Below, one piece after another: positions 16,232-27,590 of a DNA stretch of 64,000 nt. The notes below the pieces were generated by a model, which saw only the letters and a program-made list of their open reading frames with translations, made no database searches and was not told the DNA's origin. Within the stretch, counting starts at the first letter, position 1; each line of letters starts with the position of its first letter. Source of the stretch: Meandrina meandrites (Eukaryota > Cnidaria > Anthozoa > Scleractinia > Meandrinidae); contig OY855905.1 in the NCBI GenBank assembly GCA_963693305.1, positions 3,328,701-3,392,700 on the forward strand, given 5' to 3'. Both the position numbers and the translations under genes were made by a program.

Positions 16232-16530
16232 GTTCCTTTATGTTGGTCAATGCATGTGCTGACTAATACTCAGTAACTTCCTTCATCAAGGTCTTCCTGT
16301 AGTAAAAAAGACGGCAGTCAATTGAGTTAATGTGTGTTACTCACTCAGCACCGTGAGCCAGACAATCACCTTCCACTTGCTACAAGCTACAGAGTAGGTC
16401 TGTCTTCTACATGTAGCTACATATCATTACCATTATTACAACATTTTACGATAAACTCTTGTTAATTGTAATTCTCCATTTTTATTAAATTCTGGGGAGT
16501 ATTTCATTGCTAATTGGAAGACTAGCAAAT
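14455..16530. repeat. Segmental duplication, left copy (gene 1 GT exon and flanks)
   Basis: Intron, GT exon and upstream DNA match 60769-62748 nearly base for base, including non-coding words such as GTAGTAAAAAAGACGGCAGT upstream of both start codons. The match resumes at 63930-64000 in the right copy, after an insertion there. Confidence 0.85.
15085..16231 (-). CDS. GT4 family glycosyltransferase exon (gene 1)
   Basis: A single large exon encodes 382 residues spanning the whole GT-B fold. The first Rossmann half starts at VTFLAEEWT. HVVHSN near residue 115 is a family His motif, and MVITIGPKL closes the first half. The second half starts with LLIFGRGDAEDFELKGFD near residue 200 and holds the nucleotide-sugar-binding E-x7-E (EAFGLAALE) near 288-296. 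This matches retaining GT4 enzymes, the group that includes sucrose-phosphate and inositol-phosphate transferases. The exon ends CTTTCAG before GTAGGA, in phase 1. Compared with its paralogues it has lost one residue after AAKAV. The catalytic-type residues look intact, so activity is plausible; the donor and acceptor are unknown. Confidence 0.9.
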
Positions 16531-16534
16531 TTTT

Positions 16535-17392
16535 AGGAGTAACTCTCACTATTGATTTTGCAAAGTCTCTGGAAATTCAAAAAGCATGTTTTACAACAAC
16601 AGTGCCTGGGTGTCTTATCAAACTTTAGGAAATCTACATGTAACTTGTTTGAACAGCAATGTCATTTTTCAATTGGGTTCAGTAATCCAACTCATAAGAA
16701 ACTTGTCAAACACAACATTATCGAACGCTGGCTTGGCAAAATTAATATCAAATGCAATCAAACCATAATGTTACAGAGGGTTTCACAAAACTTTTGACAA
16801 ACGGTTTTCGAAGTTCGTTCGAAATTTCTACAGTTTGCTTCAAACTTGGGAATTTCGTTACGTAGCTGTCAATCAAATTGCAAACTTCGAAACAAATTCT
16901 ATTTAGATTGAATGGCTTTTGGTTTTCAGGAGATTAGACGCCCCAGGAACAAAAAAACACAAGAGAATACATATGGGACTTATAGTGTAGACTAGTACTA
17001 ACAGGGCTTGAATTTAACTTGGGATTTGTGAGTGAAAAAAATATCCATTAGTCAACATATATTTACGAGTAAGAATCGTCCTTGTCACCAAAACATGTCA
17101 AGAAAGCTGCTCAATTGAACTTCAATGTTCATGTTCAATTTGCTAGTACGATAAATTCTCACTTACAAAACTTTGTTAGTGGGTTAAAAAGTTAAGTTAG
17201 AGCCCTGGACTAAGTCTGGAGAAAATGAATCTCTGGACAGGAGGCTAAAAAATGTGACCCAGTGTAGCTGCAGGTAATCACTGCATACCACTGCACCCCC
17301 CCTCCCCCTCTCCTCCGCAGTACAGGTACTTGACTAACTAACCAAAAGAGATGGCCCTTACTGTGCCATTTTGCTGTTATGCAGCTAAGTAA
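16535..17392. other. Upstream DNA of gene 1, nothing recognised
   Basis: It probably contains the promoter or an untranslated first exon, but no clear core-promoter motif or coding frame was seen. Confidence 0.3.
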
Positions 17393-17584
17393 ATGAAACG
17401 AACGCAACTGGGGCCACCCAACATTTTCAGTGAATCACAAGACAAGTTCAGAACAAGAGAATTGGACTTCCTTCATCAGTGCACCAATCACAGTAAGGGG
17501 CTGATGAAGGAAATTTTTTTGTTCTGAGCTTGTCATGTGATTGGCTGAAAAATGTTGGGTGGCCCCGGTTGAGTTTGTTTCACT
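17393..17584. mobile_element. Hairpin MITE of about 190 bp
   Basis: The left arm words CAACTGGGGCCACCCAACAT, TCACAAGACAAG and TTCAGAAC have their complements in reverse order on the right (GTTCTGAGCTTGTCATGTGA, then ATGTTGGGTGGCCCCGGTTG). The whole unit can fold into one long hairpin. Confidence 0.75.
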
Positions 17585-19282
17585 GTAATACTCTGCGTGG
17601 GTTACTGTGAAATATGCAGATCTGTATAAAGTCTATCGTTCACAGACTCAAGACAAAGTTGGAGTTCCCTTGACTATTGCTGGCTTGCAACTGACGTCAC
17701 AGCAGCCATGTTGGGGGTCAAGATCAAAGCGTTTTCCTCCGCTGGGAACTAAACTTTTTAATTATGCAAATTCTGCGAAAAAGTTTTTTATTGTTTTGAC
17801 CACGAACATGGCCGCCTTGTCACGTTGTTGGAGCGATCAAATATTATCTATAGGTCCTGTCCGATCACAGGGTCAAATAAGGTTACGAAATCATAACTTT
17901 ACTTCGATTTTCAAGTGCGATAGAAACACTGTGAAATCTTGATATCACGATCACATCAAGGTGCGTACAAAATAACGAGGAGAGCTAAGGTGAAGCAATC
18001 CAACTACTTTTTTCTAACTATTACTTTGTGGAATAATTTGACTACTGACCTGACGTGAAGTCTCATATGTGGAACGAAGTGATACCAAAATCAACATCAA
18101 TTAAGTTTTAAACAAAACGGTCTTTCTTACCTCATCCGACGAGAAAAATTATTAGTCCCTTTTCATGGTTATCTTGTTGTTTGCATTTCCCGGAATCCCA
18201 AAACCTTTTCCTTCAGCATGCGGAGGAAGAATGCTATCCCATGAGCCCTGGCGGTAAAGAGGCGGGAAAATAAACAAAGAAGCCTGCGAACGATGGGGTC
18301 TAGTCACAGACTCACAGTCACTCGAAAGGAGAAAATTCATCAGACAAGACTTTGATTATAGCATACTAGTGTGAAGCACACCACGATAATTTCATTTACT
18401 GGGCACGCTGAACGACATCTTCCAATCTAAAAGACGGACCATTATTTTTAAGAGGGGAGGGGAGGGGCGGGGGTGCGATTTCCAAAAAAAAACAAAAAAC
18501 ACACGGCTAAAAAAAGTGCAAGGGGAGCCATGGGAGAAAAAATCAAGCAAGCGCTTTATTATCATTATTGTGATTTTTGTTGCTTAAAAAAATTCTTGCA
18601 CAAGCTCGCCGGTACCCATTTATACACCTGCTGGGTGGAGAGAGACACTATGAGAGAAAAGTGACTTGCCCAAGAACACAACACAATGACCTCGGCCAGG
18701 GCTTAATAATACCGGACCACTCGATCCGGAGGCCAGCACGCTAATAATTAGGCCACCGCGTCTCGTAGGGTATATGGAAAAACTAAACCAATGAAAAATG
18801 ACAATGATAATGATAACGTTAATGATTATAACAATTTTAAAAAATCGTCGAGCGGGGAGAGCCGAAAAAAGTCGAGCACTGTATATCCCATGAGGGAAAC
18901 CTATTTGCAGGCTAGGTCCCTGGTAGATTTGGGAAAGTAGTTTTATATCAATTACATTGCTACCATTGCCGTCAATACGAAAAGACCATAGGCCATTCTT
19001 TTGTATAGGAGACACCCCAAAGAAATTACATTCTTTGAAAAAGGCCAGAACGGAAGTTCGATGGTAGATCGCTTAACGCCGGTAAGCGAATTGCACCCAA
19101 GTAGGAAGCCGCTCCGCGTTCGCTTCGCTGGCGCGCATCAACAAAAGTGGCTGTGAAAGCACTCCAAAAGGGTCAACTTGCTCACATCAGTTCCAATTTA
19201 AATATTCAATTTTTCGACTTCCTTGAATGAAAGGCCAGAACATTGTGCAGAACATGGCACAAATGTTACACAGCACGCTTAT
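17585..19282. other. Intergenic DNA with one repeat fragment
   Basis: No gene recognised. About 18607-18760 is a copy of the repeat that hosts the MITE at 11805, with the words CCATTTATACACCTG and GGGTGGAGAGAG. Two TGACGTCA/ATGGCGG-type words occur but no coding frame follows them. Confidence 0.35.
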
Positions 19283-19923
19283 TTAAAGGAGAAGTTCACT
19301 CCAGAATGGCCATTTATTTTCTTTACGCCAATAAAAAGTTTATACAAAAATATGTTATTCACCAAAATTTCAGCTTCCAACGAGCGCTAAATCCCTACGA
19401 AATCTTTCTCTAAAGTAGCCCAAAATTCGACATCTGAACGCCGCCATCTTGGAGCTAGTAATGTATGCGTGACGTCAAAGAGTTCAGCCTGAAGTTTAGC
19501 GGGAAAATTTAAATACTTCAAACTCCTTGTTTCTTTGAAGTGGTTTTGTTTGTCAAAATGCCTGTCTGAAAGGAAAGAAAAGGTGAAAGGTTTTTTTGTA
19601 TCTCTTGGAGCTCTATTTGAGAAACATGGAGCTGCACAAACAGGCATTTTGACAAACAAAAGCCACCACAAAGAAACAAGGACTTTCGAGTATTTAAATT
19701 TTCCGGCTAAACTTCAGGCTGAGCTCTTTGACGTCACGCATACATTACTAGCTCCAAGATGGCGGCGTTCAGTTGTCGAATTTTGGGCTACTTTAGAGAA
19801 AGATTTCGTAGGGATTTAGCGCTCGTTGGAAGCTGAAATTTTGGTGAATAACATATTTTTGTATAAACTTTTTATTGGCGTAAAGAAAATAAATGGCCAT
19901 TCTGGAGTGAACTTCTCCTTTAA
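19283..19923. mobile_element. 640-bp near-perfect palindrome flanked by TTAA (foldback MITE)
   Basis: The left arm 19283 to about 19566 and right arm about 19641-19923 are reverse complements with few mismatches, starting TTAAAGGAGAAGTTCACTCC and ending with its complement. The spacer is about 75 bp. The outermost TTAA on each side is the target-site signature of piggyBac-type elements. The paired open frames reading through both arms are mirror images produced by the palindrome, not genes. Confidence 0.85.
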
Positions 19924-21245
19924 GAAACAGAAAATGTGGGTTGAAGATTTATACTGTATTTTATATTGCTTCCAGTATACTAAGCTCAATCAAAAAAGTA
20001 CTTGCACTAAGTGTTACAAACCAAAAAGGAAACGCACTTACTCAGTCTAAAGTTCTGATTATATAATTACAAATACTAATCTTCAAACATATAAACTTAA
20101 AACTATTACGGTTCATTAACTTAACCAAATGTATATCTGAAGTATTTCAGTACAATATCGAAATAAAAATTAAAATACGAGTTCAAACTTAACTGTGTGT
20201 ACTAACATCAAAATTCGGCCAAAAAAGAGGCGTATTCACTTGCCCTTGTCCTACGAGAATTCCTGTTTTTGCGAGACGCACAAAACTCTAAAGTTGGCAA
20301 ACAAGGTTCTTGCAAAGCGACTTAACCCCACAGCACTCCCGCTCAGCGCAAAAAGGAATTCTGGAAACCACGACGGCGATACCGACGTCATCGTTGATAA
20401 GAAACACGTTTTTCTTAATAACCTTGGAAATTATTAACAGGTCCATGAAGTCAGCCTTTTGGTGTTAAAGAAAACCCCTCACACTTGAACAAATACAAGC
20501 GGAACTCACAATTCCGAACAAACAAGAAATTCCACGATCGCGGAATACAAAAAAAACCCATCGTGGTTTTCGATACATTTTCCAAAATACTTCTAATCTG
20601 ATGATTTTGCGCTGTTTACGGAGTACGGGCTATAAATGCACTAGAGATGTATAACCGTTGACGTTCGTAAGCAGCCATTATTCTACTCGTTTTAAAAACC
20701 TTTTGTTTAGCGAGAACGAGAACGTCTTTTTTTCTTTTAAAAAGTGGTACACATAATATAAAATACTATTTTCTGGTAATCTGTATGCTTTGCATGCACC
20801 AAAATTCCCAAAGACCAGGGCCCGATTGCCTGAAGCGCTAATTCTTTGGGATTAGCCAAATCTTAAAATGAAGGAAAACAACAAAATAAAACTGAATCAA
20901 CTGTTCCGGACGCTGATTCTGGATTTCCTCTATCCTGCTTTGAACAACTAGGCCCAGAACATCTCTGTAACGGAAATCGAAATAATATTTACACTGCACG
21001 AGAAAAGCTCGCAAACTAAAACTCTAGACACTAAAATTCTCTATACCTATATTTTTTACGTTGGTTTACCAACTGCTTGGCCAGCCACAAGGCAAGTCGG
21101 TTAGGGAAGCGGAGACGTGAAAGTACATGTAGTCACGTGTAAAAAACTGCACGTGGCGTTACTGAATATATGACTGGCCAAGAATTTTGGAAAACCAACA
21201 AAAAGGAAGTCAAAGAAGGCAAAATTGATAAAAATTTATGACGGG
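19924..21245. other. Intergenic DNA, nothing recognised
   Basis: AT-rich DNA with scattered short open frames. The frame at 20195-20437 has no recognisable domain or splice context. Confidence 0.35.
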
Positions 21246-21251
21246 TGAAAA

Positions 21252-21286
<35 letters not shown>

Positions 21287-21294
21287 ATATGGAA
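21246..21294. repeat. (AAAT)n microsatellite
   Basis: About eleven AAAT tetramers in a row. Confidence 0.95.
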
Positions 21295-21349
21295 AAATAA
21301 TAAAAAATCTGGTAAAAAAATAAGAACATTATGTCTCTATTTACAAACC

Positions 21350-21433
21350 TTCACGGAAAAAAAATAGATGTAAATAGATTTTTAATGTAAATAGATTTTT
21401 CAATGTAATAGATTTTTAATGTAAATAGACTTT
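21350..21433. repeat. Short minisatellite with AATGTAAATAGATTTTT units
   Basis: About four imperfect units of roughly 17-22 bp, built on ATGTAAATAGATTTTT, follow one another. Confidence 0.7.
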
Positions 21434-21502
21434 TTTTTTATACCATTATTTTCTCGAAGATATTAGCCTTTTCAGGCTACTCTGAAATCCGAGTTTTTTT
21501 CA

Positions 21503-21533
21503 TGTATGTATGTATGTATGTATGTATGTATTG
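21503..21533. repeat. (GTAT)n microsatellite
   Basis: Seven to eight ATGT/GTAT tetramers. Confidence 0.9.
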
Positions 21534-22399
21534 ATATCAATGAGTTTTAGCTTTACGACCATAACGCTGTCCGTAATAATAGCACAAAAAGACCAAAATG
21601 GATACGCAAATCTTTTACGAGAACATTTTCCGAACAAAGAGATTCCAAACATGCCTTTCAGATTAATTGTAAACGTATTTGCAAATGTCAGTTATAATGC
21701 CAATGGCAATTAACATCCAGTTCCAATGTAACTAACACTAATTAAATTCAGTGACAAAAAGCTAAACCGCACAAAATGCTGTATTTAACAAGACTGTCAT
21801 CCTTAAATGCGGCGATAGAATACAGAGACTGCGGTCTAATTACAAGCTACAAGCTGCTACACATCGAAGCAAATGTTCTCGTAATTATTCTTGCTTGCAA
21901 CAACATTTTCCTGTAACTTTCAGTTGATGACCAAGAGTTGTTGAACGTCATCAATACTTCTGCTTCGCCATTTGTGGTGTACATTTATTAACTACAAAGA
22001 AAAATTGAAAGTTAAGAAAAGCATGTATCTCGTTCCTTATCAAGACAGATATGTCCAGGATTGAACGCTAATGAGACGCGCTCTCTTTATAAGAAGCATC
22101 ACAAAGTGTCCCTGATAAAAGTTCACCTAAACACACATAATTCTGTCAAATATGAAGTAGTATGAAAATGGCCAATAACCCAGTCATATATGAAGTACTT
22201 CCTATGCAATACCTGTGTTCAGTCCTGGACATAAGTGACAAAATGCAACGAACCTAAACTTTACTCAGATATCATTGGTATTCACTGCTTTAAAAGTAAC
22301 ATCAAAACACGTTTATAACACAATACTTTTACCCTTTAACTGGGGGCTGATAGTACTCGACAGATTTTAAAATTACAGGGGTTTCAATAAGAGCCGGTG

Positions 22400-22545
22400 T
22401 CCTAGCGGATTTGGACCCCCCTGGATTTGGTCCCCCCGGTCCAAATCCGCTAGCGGATATGGACCCCCCGGTCCAAATCCGCTAGCGGATAAGGACCCCC
22501 GGGAGTCCATATTCGCTAGCGGATTTGGACCCCCCTTTGTGAATT
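22400..22545. repeat. Subterminal array of TCCGCTAGCGGAT palindromes, left side
   Basis: Several copies of ATCCGCTAGCGGAT alternate with GGACCCCCC/GGTCC words at a spacing of about 30-50 bp. The mirror array is at about 24120-24212. Such arrays could be transposase-binding sites; that is inference. Confidence 0.75.
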
Positions 22546-23272
22546 TGGACCCCCCAACAAAAGTGATCATACTTAACTTTTGTACTCCTGGATTCGTAAA
22601 CGAATAAAAGAAAAGATGATTTAATGTCAATACGAATATTTCATGGACATTGAAAAGAGGAAATAGAGAAGGTACGCCCCGGCGTTTACCAAACACAGCA
22701 TGCATGTCCAATGAAAATTTATTTTATTGTCAATATCCCCAAGCAACGTTTACCAAACGAGAATCAAGGGTCATATTTGATATTTGTTGGCCCGAGCCTA
22801 AAGTGCAGAGCCAAATTTATAAAAACAAGTTCGGCTAATAAGTCGCTAATGGTCAAGTTAGTTTATTAGAATAAATGTTCGGTTGAGTGAATTTGCAAAA
22901 CCTGAAAAGATACAGGACAATAAGATTACTACTGGACTCTAATTACATTGTTTTCTTTTTGTTCTTACTTTACACAATAGATTTCCTCTCCCTCTAACTA
23001 GCTTTCGTTTTGCCGATAAAACAAGGAGCAATTTTCTCGACTTTTACAGCGTAAGAAGTGTTTTGTTTGTAGTATAAGCTTTGTTAAAAGTTGTAAACTT
23101 GAAATTGAAAGATTTTCACAAAAAGCGCAAGAGCGAGTTTTATTGCTTCTTTGCAAATTAAGCCTGGTTTAAACGTCGCAGTTTACATGCGCAAAATACA
23201 ATACTTATTCGAGTCGACTCGAATTAAAAAAATCGGCAATTGCTTTTAATTCAGGTTGTTGTCATTCAAGGG

Positions 23273-24028
23273 CAGGGGCGTAGCGTCCATATACGCACGT
23301 ACGCCCGTGCGTACAGCTGACATGTGAGAATTTTTTTTTTTTGGAATTCCCTAAAAACGTTTTTCTCATTAAATTTTCTGGCTGATAATTTCATATTTGG
23401 GCGTTTTTTATTAATGGCAAGATGCATTTGAGTGGTAATTAAAAATAGAAAAAAACGCCTCATGTACCCCTCCCTCAAGGTCAGCCAGCCTCACCAGCCC
23501 CAGAGGTATTCTTGAAGGAGAGGTTACAATTCCATGACGTGTGGCTTCAGAACAAAACGTATTTGCCGTCAATGGTGATTAGGAATATACCTCTTGCGAG
23601 GTCAAACGGTGAAGCCCTAGTGTTAGAGAATCCAATGAATATCTCCGCGACTTGAGCTACTTCATATACATAAACACAAGAACGTGGATATTAACAGTGT
23701 TGCCCGTCTTAAGAGTCGACGCCTCGCCCTTTGCTTGTGACCTGTCTCCGTTGTTTTTTTATTATTATTTTTTTATTTTCGTAACACTGTAGCTTACAGA
23801 AAATAATAGAGAAATGGTTAAAATAAACAACTTTCTACTGCATTTTTGCGGCATTATTTATTGAAAATGCCCGGCAGAAAAACCAGGAGATGGCATTTCC
23901 GAGACCCTAAATTTCAAAATTTTCTGGGGGACCATGCCCCCAGACCCCCCTGGTTACACGCGCCTTCGGCGCTTACAAAAAAATTCCTTATCGTGCATAC
24001 ATCTTCAAAAACCCACGCTACGCCCCTG
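23273..24028. mobile_element. Nested element with CAGGGGCGTAGCGT ends
   Basis: CAGGGGCGTAGCGT at 23273 is mirrored by ACGCTACGCCCCTG ending at 24028. AAGGG lies immediately outside both ends, a likely 5-bp target duplication. The CAGGGG terminus suggests a hAT-type element. Internal length is about 756 bp, with no intact coding frame. Confidence 0.7.
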
Positions 24029-24433
24029 AAGGGAACGTTAAAAAAGCTTGCAAATGGAAAACTTACTGAGTGAGAAGGAAACAAAGCTTAAAACAATTGT
24101 TTAGGGGGTCAAAATCCACGAAGGGGGGTCCATATCCGCTAGCGGATTTGGTCCGGGGGGTCCATATCCGCTAGCGGATTTGGACCGGGGGGTCCAAATC
24201 CGCTGTGACACCGACTTCCGTCGATCTACCACCACCTCTAGCAACTCTTACCGCCGTCTGTCAAGATTTCATTTAGTTTGTTTAAAAACACTCAACAACA
24301 ACACGCCTTTTGATGCCCAGAATGCTGGAAATTGCCCATCCGAGCTTCTAGATTTCTAGTTTTCTGGGGAGCATGCTCCCAGACACCCCTTTTGTAATCA
24401 GTCACAGCCGTCTATTCCTTATTGAAACCCCTG

Positions 24434-24900
24434 GGATACTTGGGTGGGGAGGGGCCACAGCGTCTCTCAAACCGTGTCCATGTTCAAGACGTAAATATCT
24501 GATTTTCTTAACATGATTCCTTGCTTTGTAAACTTGCGAATTTAGAAGGTTGCAATTTATCCCACCGTCATTGTGGTAGTGTAATATCGCTTCGTGTCCA
24601 TGTCCAAGTCAATGCCAACAGCACTAACATTTTGCAAGGTAAAGCTCCAAATTCCAGATTCTTGTAAATTTAGTTATTTGGTCATTTATAAATAAAAAAA
24701 TGTGAAATGGAGAAAAAAAGGTAAAGCTCCAACCTACAACTTAAGTTCTGCAGTATCCGTTGAGTCTCTGAGTTAAAATGTTCAACATACTTGCAACTTT
24801 TTGAATACTCTGTCATTTCAATGTGAAATACACTTACTCTTTGGGTAATTCTTGAAACTGTGTGGAATTTCAAAACCCAGTACCTGATGATAGTTTTAGT
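24434..24900. other. Intergenic DNA, nothing recognised
   Basis: Low-complexity AT-rich DNA between the hAT-like element and the Penelope-like element. Confidence 0.35.
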
Positions 24901-25145
24901 ACATAAAGGACGAAGGATAATCCGAAAAAGTTCATTGTGCCACAATAATTTTGACAACAAAAGATGATCTTGGAAAATAAACTGTTATATTTCGGTATGA
25001 GCTATACCATCATCAGACTAAGGAAATTTACATACAAGCTAGATCTTAAATACTGTGGGTTTACTCAGGAGAATAGATGGAGTTCTCTGCTGGATTTCAG
25101 TCCATTGTTGAGAGAAGGTGATAGGCGTTTGATGAAATAAGCCTC

Positions 25146-25742
25146 TTAGTATAGGAGAAGATTCCAATTATTGTCATAGTCCAGTATTGTTGTATTGTCA
25201 CGGACAACTTGGGTGAAATATTCTTTGTCATAACTAACAGGAGGTGGAACAATGTCAGTATTTAAAGTATCCGGTAAATTACACAAGTTACGGATGAAAA
25301 TTAAATGATCACAAGTTCGCAGGTGTTTGTAAATTGCGCTCTCTTTGTCAGAGATAGCGTGTTCATGTGTTCGGACGAAAAGAGTTCTGTCTGTTTTGCC
25401 GATGTACGTTGATTGGCAACCAGGGCAATTGAATTTGTAAACAACGTGTGATTTACTCAATGGTGGAACTTGATCTTTGTTGTTGGTGTAGAAACATAAT
25501 TTCGTTGTTTTCTCGCGTACTTTTATCTCGATGTTAGGGTTTGCAAGGCATCTGCGAAGCTTTCTCTTGAAGGATCTTAAGAGTTGCGGTGTTTTGTCTC
25601 CGATGTATGGAACAGAAAGCCAGATGGTTATGGAGTCTTCCTTGTCTTTGTTTCCTGCTCTATGGATCTTATTCAGGGCATCGTACGAGAACCGTCGAAT
25701 TAGCGTGTTTGCAATGCGTGAGGGGAAATTGCAAGCCACCAC
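25146..25742 (-). pseudogene. Inverted 3' fragment of the Penelope-like ORF (GIY-YIG part only)
   Basis: The frame starts with a few residues from the junction and then continues as NFPSRIANTLIRRFSYDA to the same C-terminus as the plus-strand ORF. It contains the GIY-YIG nuclease but no reverse transcriptase. It differs from the plus copy by about one residue (Pro for Ser after GDKT). It is a fragment, not a separate gene. Confidence 0.85.
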
Positions 25743-25800
25743 CGTGATTTTGAAGCCAGATAAAGGAGAAGGTGTAGTCCTAATCTCTAAAGACGACTAG

Positions 25801-27501
25801 ATGAAATCAATGAATGACCTGTTTTCTGATCGTAGAAAATTCAAACCCATCAGGAAAGATCCAACCCACACCCGTCTCAACTCCATCCAACGATATCTCC
25901 GAACCCTCGTAAATCGTGGTGAACTAGACAAAGACACGTACAAGACAATTCGCCCCCAGAACGCCAAACCTGCACGTGCACATGGCCTTCCGAAGATCCA
26001 TAAAGCGTACGATCGCTTGCCAAAGTTCCGCCCTATAATTGACACCACGGGTACCACACACTACTCCGTGGGGAAATACATCAGCGAGCTCCTGCAACCA
26101 CTAACACAGAACGAATTCACTTTAAAGGACACTTTTGATGCTGCCAGTCGTATTAAACTAATACCTTCAGAATTGTTTGACCAAGGCTACAAATTCGTAT
26201 CCTTTGACGTCGAATCCCTCTTCACAAATGTCCCCCTACAACGGACACTCGAGATTATCGTAGATAGAATCTACAACAAGAAACTAATCGACACAAATCT
26301 CAAGAAATCCACGCTCCGTAAGTTAATTCGCGATACCTGCACTAAAACTGCGTTTTCCTGCAACAACCAGCTGTATGAACAAATCGACGGTGTCAGCATG
26401 GGTGGCTCACTAGGCCCAGTGTTAGCCAACATCATTATGACGGAGTTTGAACAAACAATCGTCAAACAACTCATTAATCGAGGACTTATCACCTTCTATT
26501 GTAGATATGTTGACGACACACTACTCTTGATAAAACCTGACACAATCAACATCATTCTAGACTTTTTCCACAAGTTTGACAAGAACATCCGCTTTACTTA
26601 TGATCTCTTTGAAAACACCACTCCGCATTTTCTGGATATCAACATTTTAACCAACGGCATCGGAATCTACCGTAAGGACACCTTTACAGGTCAATACACA
26701 AACTTTGATAGTTTCGTCCCATGGCGTCAGAAAATTTCTTGGATTAAAGCCCTAGTTAACCGCATTCATAGTATCTGCTCCCCTAATCTGCTCAAATCTG
26801 AACTAAAACGACTTAAAACGATCATATCCTGGAACAATTTCCCCTCACGCATTGCAAACACGCTAATTCGACGGTTCTCGTACGATGCCCTGAATAAGAT
26901 CCATAGAGCAGGAAACAAAGACAAGGAAGACTCCATAACCATCTGGCTTTCTGTTCCATACATCGGAGACAAAACATCGCAACTCTTAAGATCCTTCAAG
27001 AGAAAGCTTCGCAGATGCCTTGCAAACCCTAACATCGAGATAAAAGTACGCGAGAAAACAACGAAATTATGTTTCTACACCAACAACAAAGATCAAGTTC
27101 CACCATTGAGTAAATCACACGTTGTTTACAAATTCAATTGCCCTGGTTGCCAATCAACGTACATCGGCAAAACAGACAGAACTCTTTTCGTCCGAACACA
27201 TGAACACGCTATCTCTGACAAAGAGAGCGCAATTTACAAACACCTGCGAACTTGTGATCATTTAATTTTCATCCGTAACTTGTGTAATTTACCGGATACT
27301 TTAAATACTGACATTGTTCCACCTCCTGTTAGTTATGACAAAGAATATTTCACCCAAGTTGTCCGTGACAATACAACAATACTTGACTATGACAATAATT
27401 GGAATCTTCTCCTATACAAAGAGGCTTATTTCATCAAACGCCTATCACCTTCTCTCAACAATGGACTGAAATCCAGCAGAGAACTCCATCTATTCTCCTG
27501 A
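25801..27501 (+). CDS. Penelope-like reverse transcriptase with GIY-YIG endonuclease
   Basis: This 566-residue frame belongs to the Penelope-like class. The reverse transcriptase fingers and palm are visible from RPQNAKPARAHGLPKIHK through FVSFDVESLFTNVP (catalytic Asp), SMGGSLGPVLANI and the YVDD box at about residues 236-239. The C-terminal GIY-YIG nuclease follows: VYKFNCPGC, then STYIGKTDRTLFVRTHEH at about residues 451-468, with its Cys-x-x-Cys and Arg. Upstream, the same frame stays open from about 25744 (VILKPDKGEGVV) but is broken by a TAG just before the ATG at 25801, where the family usually has Tyr. The true N-terminus is therefore truncated and interrupted, and the copy is probably not autonomous. 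Confidence 0.9.
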   Translation: MKSMNDLFSDRRKFKPIRKDPTHTRLNSIQRYLRTLVNRGELDKDTYKTIRPQNAKPARAHGLPKIHKAYDRLPKFRPIIDTTGTTHYSVGKYISELLQPLTQNEFTLKDTFDAASRIKLIPSELFDQGYKFVSFDVESLFTNVPLQRTLEIIVDRIYNKKLIDTNLKKSTLRKLIRDTCTKTAFSCNNQLYEQIDGVSMGGSLGPVLANIIMTEFEQTIVKQLINRGLITFYCRYVDDTLLLIKPDTINIILDFFHKFDKNIRFTYDLFENTTPHFLDINILTNGIGIYRKDTFTGQYTNFDSFVPWRQKISWIKALVNRIHSICSPNLLKSELKRLKTIISWNNFPSRIANTLIRRFSYDALNKIHRAGNKDKEDSITIWLSVPYIGDKTSQLLRSFKRKLRRCLANPNIEIKVREKTTKLCFYTNNKDQVPPLSKSHVVYKFNCPGCQSTYIGKTDRTLFVRTHEHAISDKESAIYKHLRTCDHLIFIRNLCNLPDTLNTDIVPPPVSYDKEYFTQVVRDNTTILDYDNNWNLLLYKEAYFIKRLSPSLNNGLKSSRELHLFS

Positions 27502-27544
27502 GTAAACCCACAGTATTTAAGATCTAGCTTGTATGTAAATTTCC

Positions 27545-27590
27545 TTAGTCTGATGATGGTATAGCTCATACCGAAATATAACAGTTTATT
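27545..27590 (+). ncRNA. Possible hammerhead-ribozyme-like core in the Penelope-like 3' region
   Basis: CTGATGA (27550-27556) is followed by a 5-bp hairpin, GGTAT (27558-27562) with ATACC (27568-27572), and directly by GAAA (27573-27576). This is the conserved core order of hammerhead ribozymes, which are known in Penelope-like elements. A one-base spacer before the hairpin and unclear stems I and III weaken the call. The same core is repeated in reverse in the left arm near 24990-25020. Confidence 0.4.

Larger units (their letters stand above)
22377..24433. mobile_element. hAT-like element with CAGGGGTTTCAATAAG ends
   Basis: The left end CAGGGGTTTCAATAAG at 22377 is mirrored by CTTATTGAAACCCCTG ending at 24433. 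CAGGG-type termini are typical of hAT elements. Just inside each end lies an array of a palindromic word, TCCGCTAGCGGA, embedded in GGACC plus G/C runs (about 22400-22545 and 24120-24212). A second element is nested inside at 23273-24028. No transposase remains, and no clear target duplication is seen outside the ends. Confidence 0.7.

Noticed and set aside
19387..19819. Two 94-residue open frames on opposite strands sharing most of their sequence
   Set aside because: They are mirror images of each other created by the 640-bp palindrome, with no codon or domain evidence.
22400..22545. CRISPR-like repeat array
   Set aside because: The repeats are palindromes inside a transposon with similar, not unique, spacers, in an animal genome.
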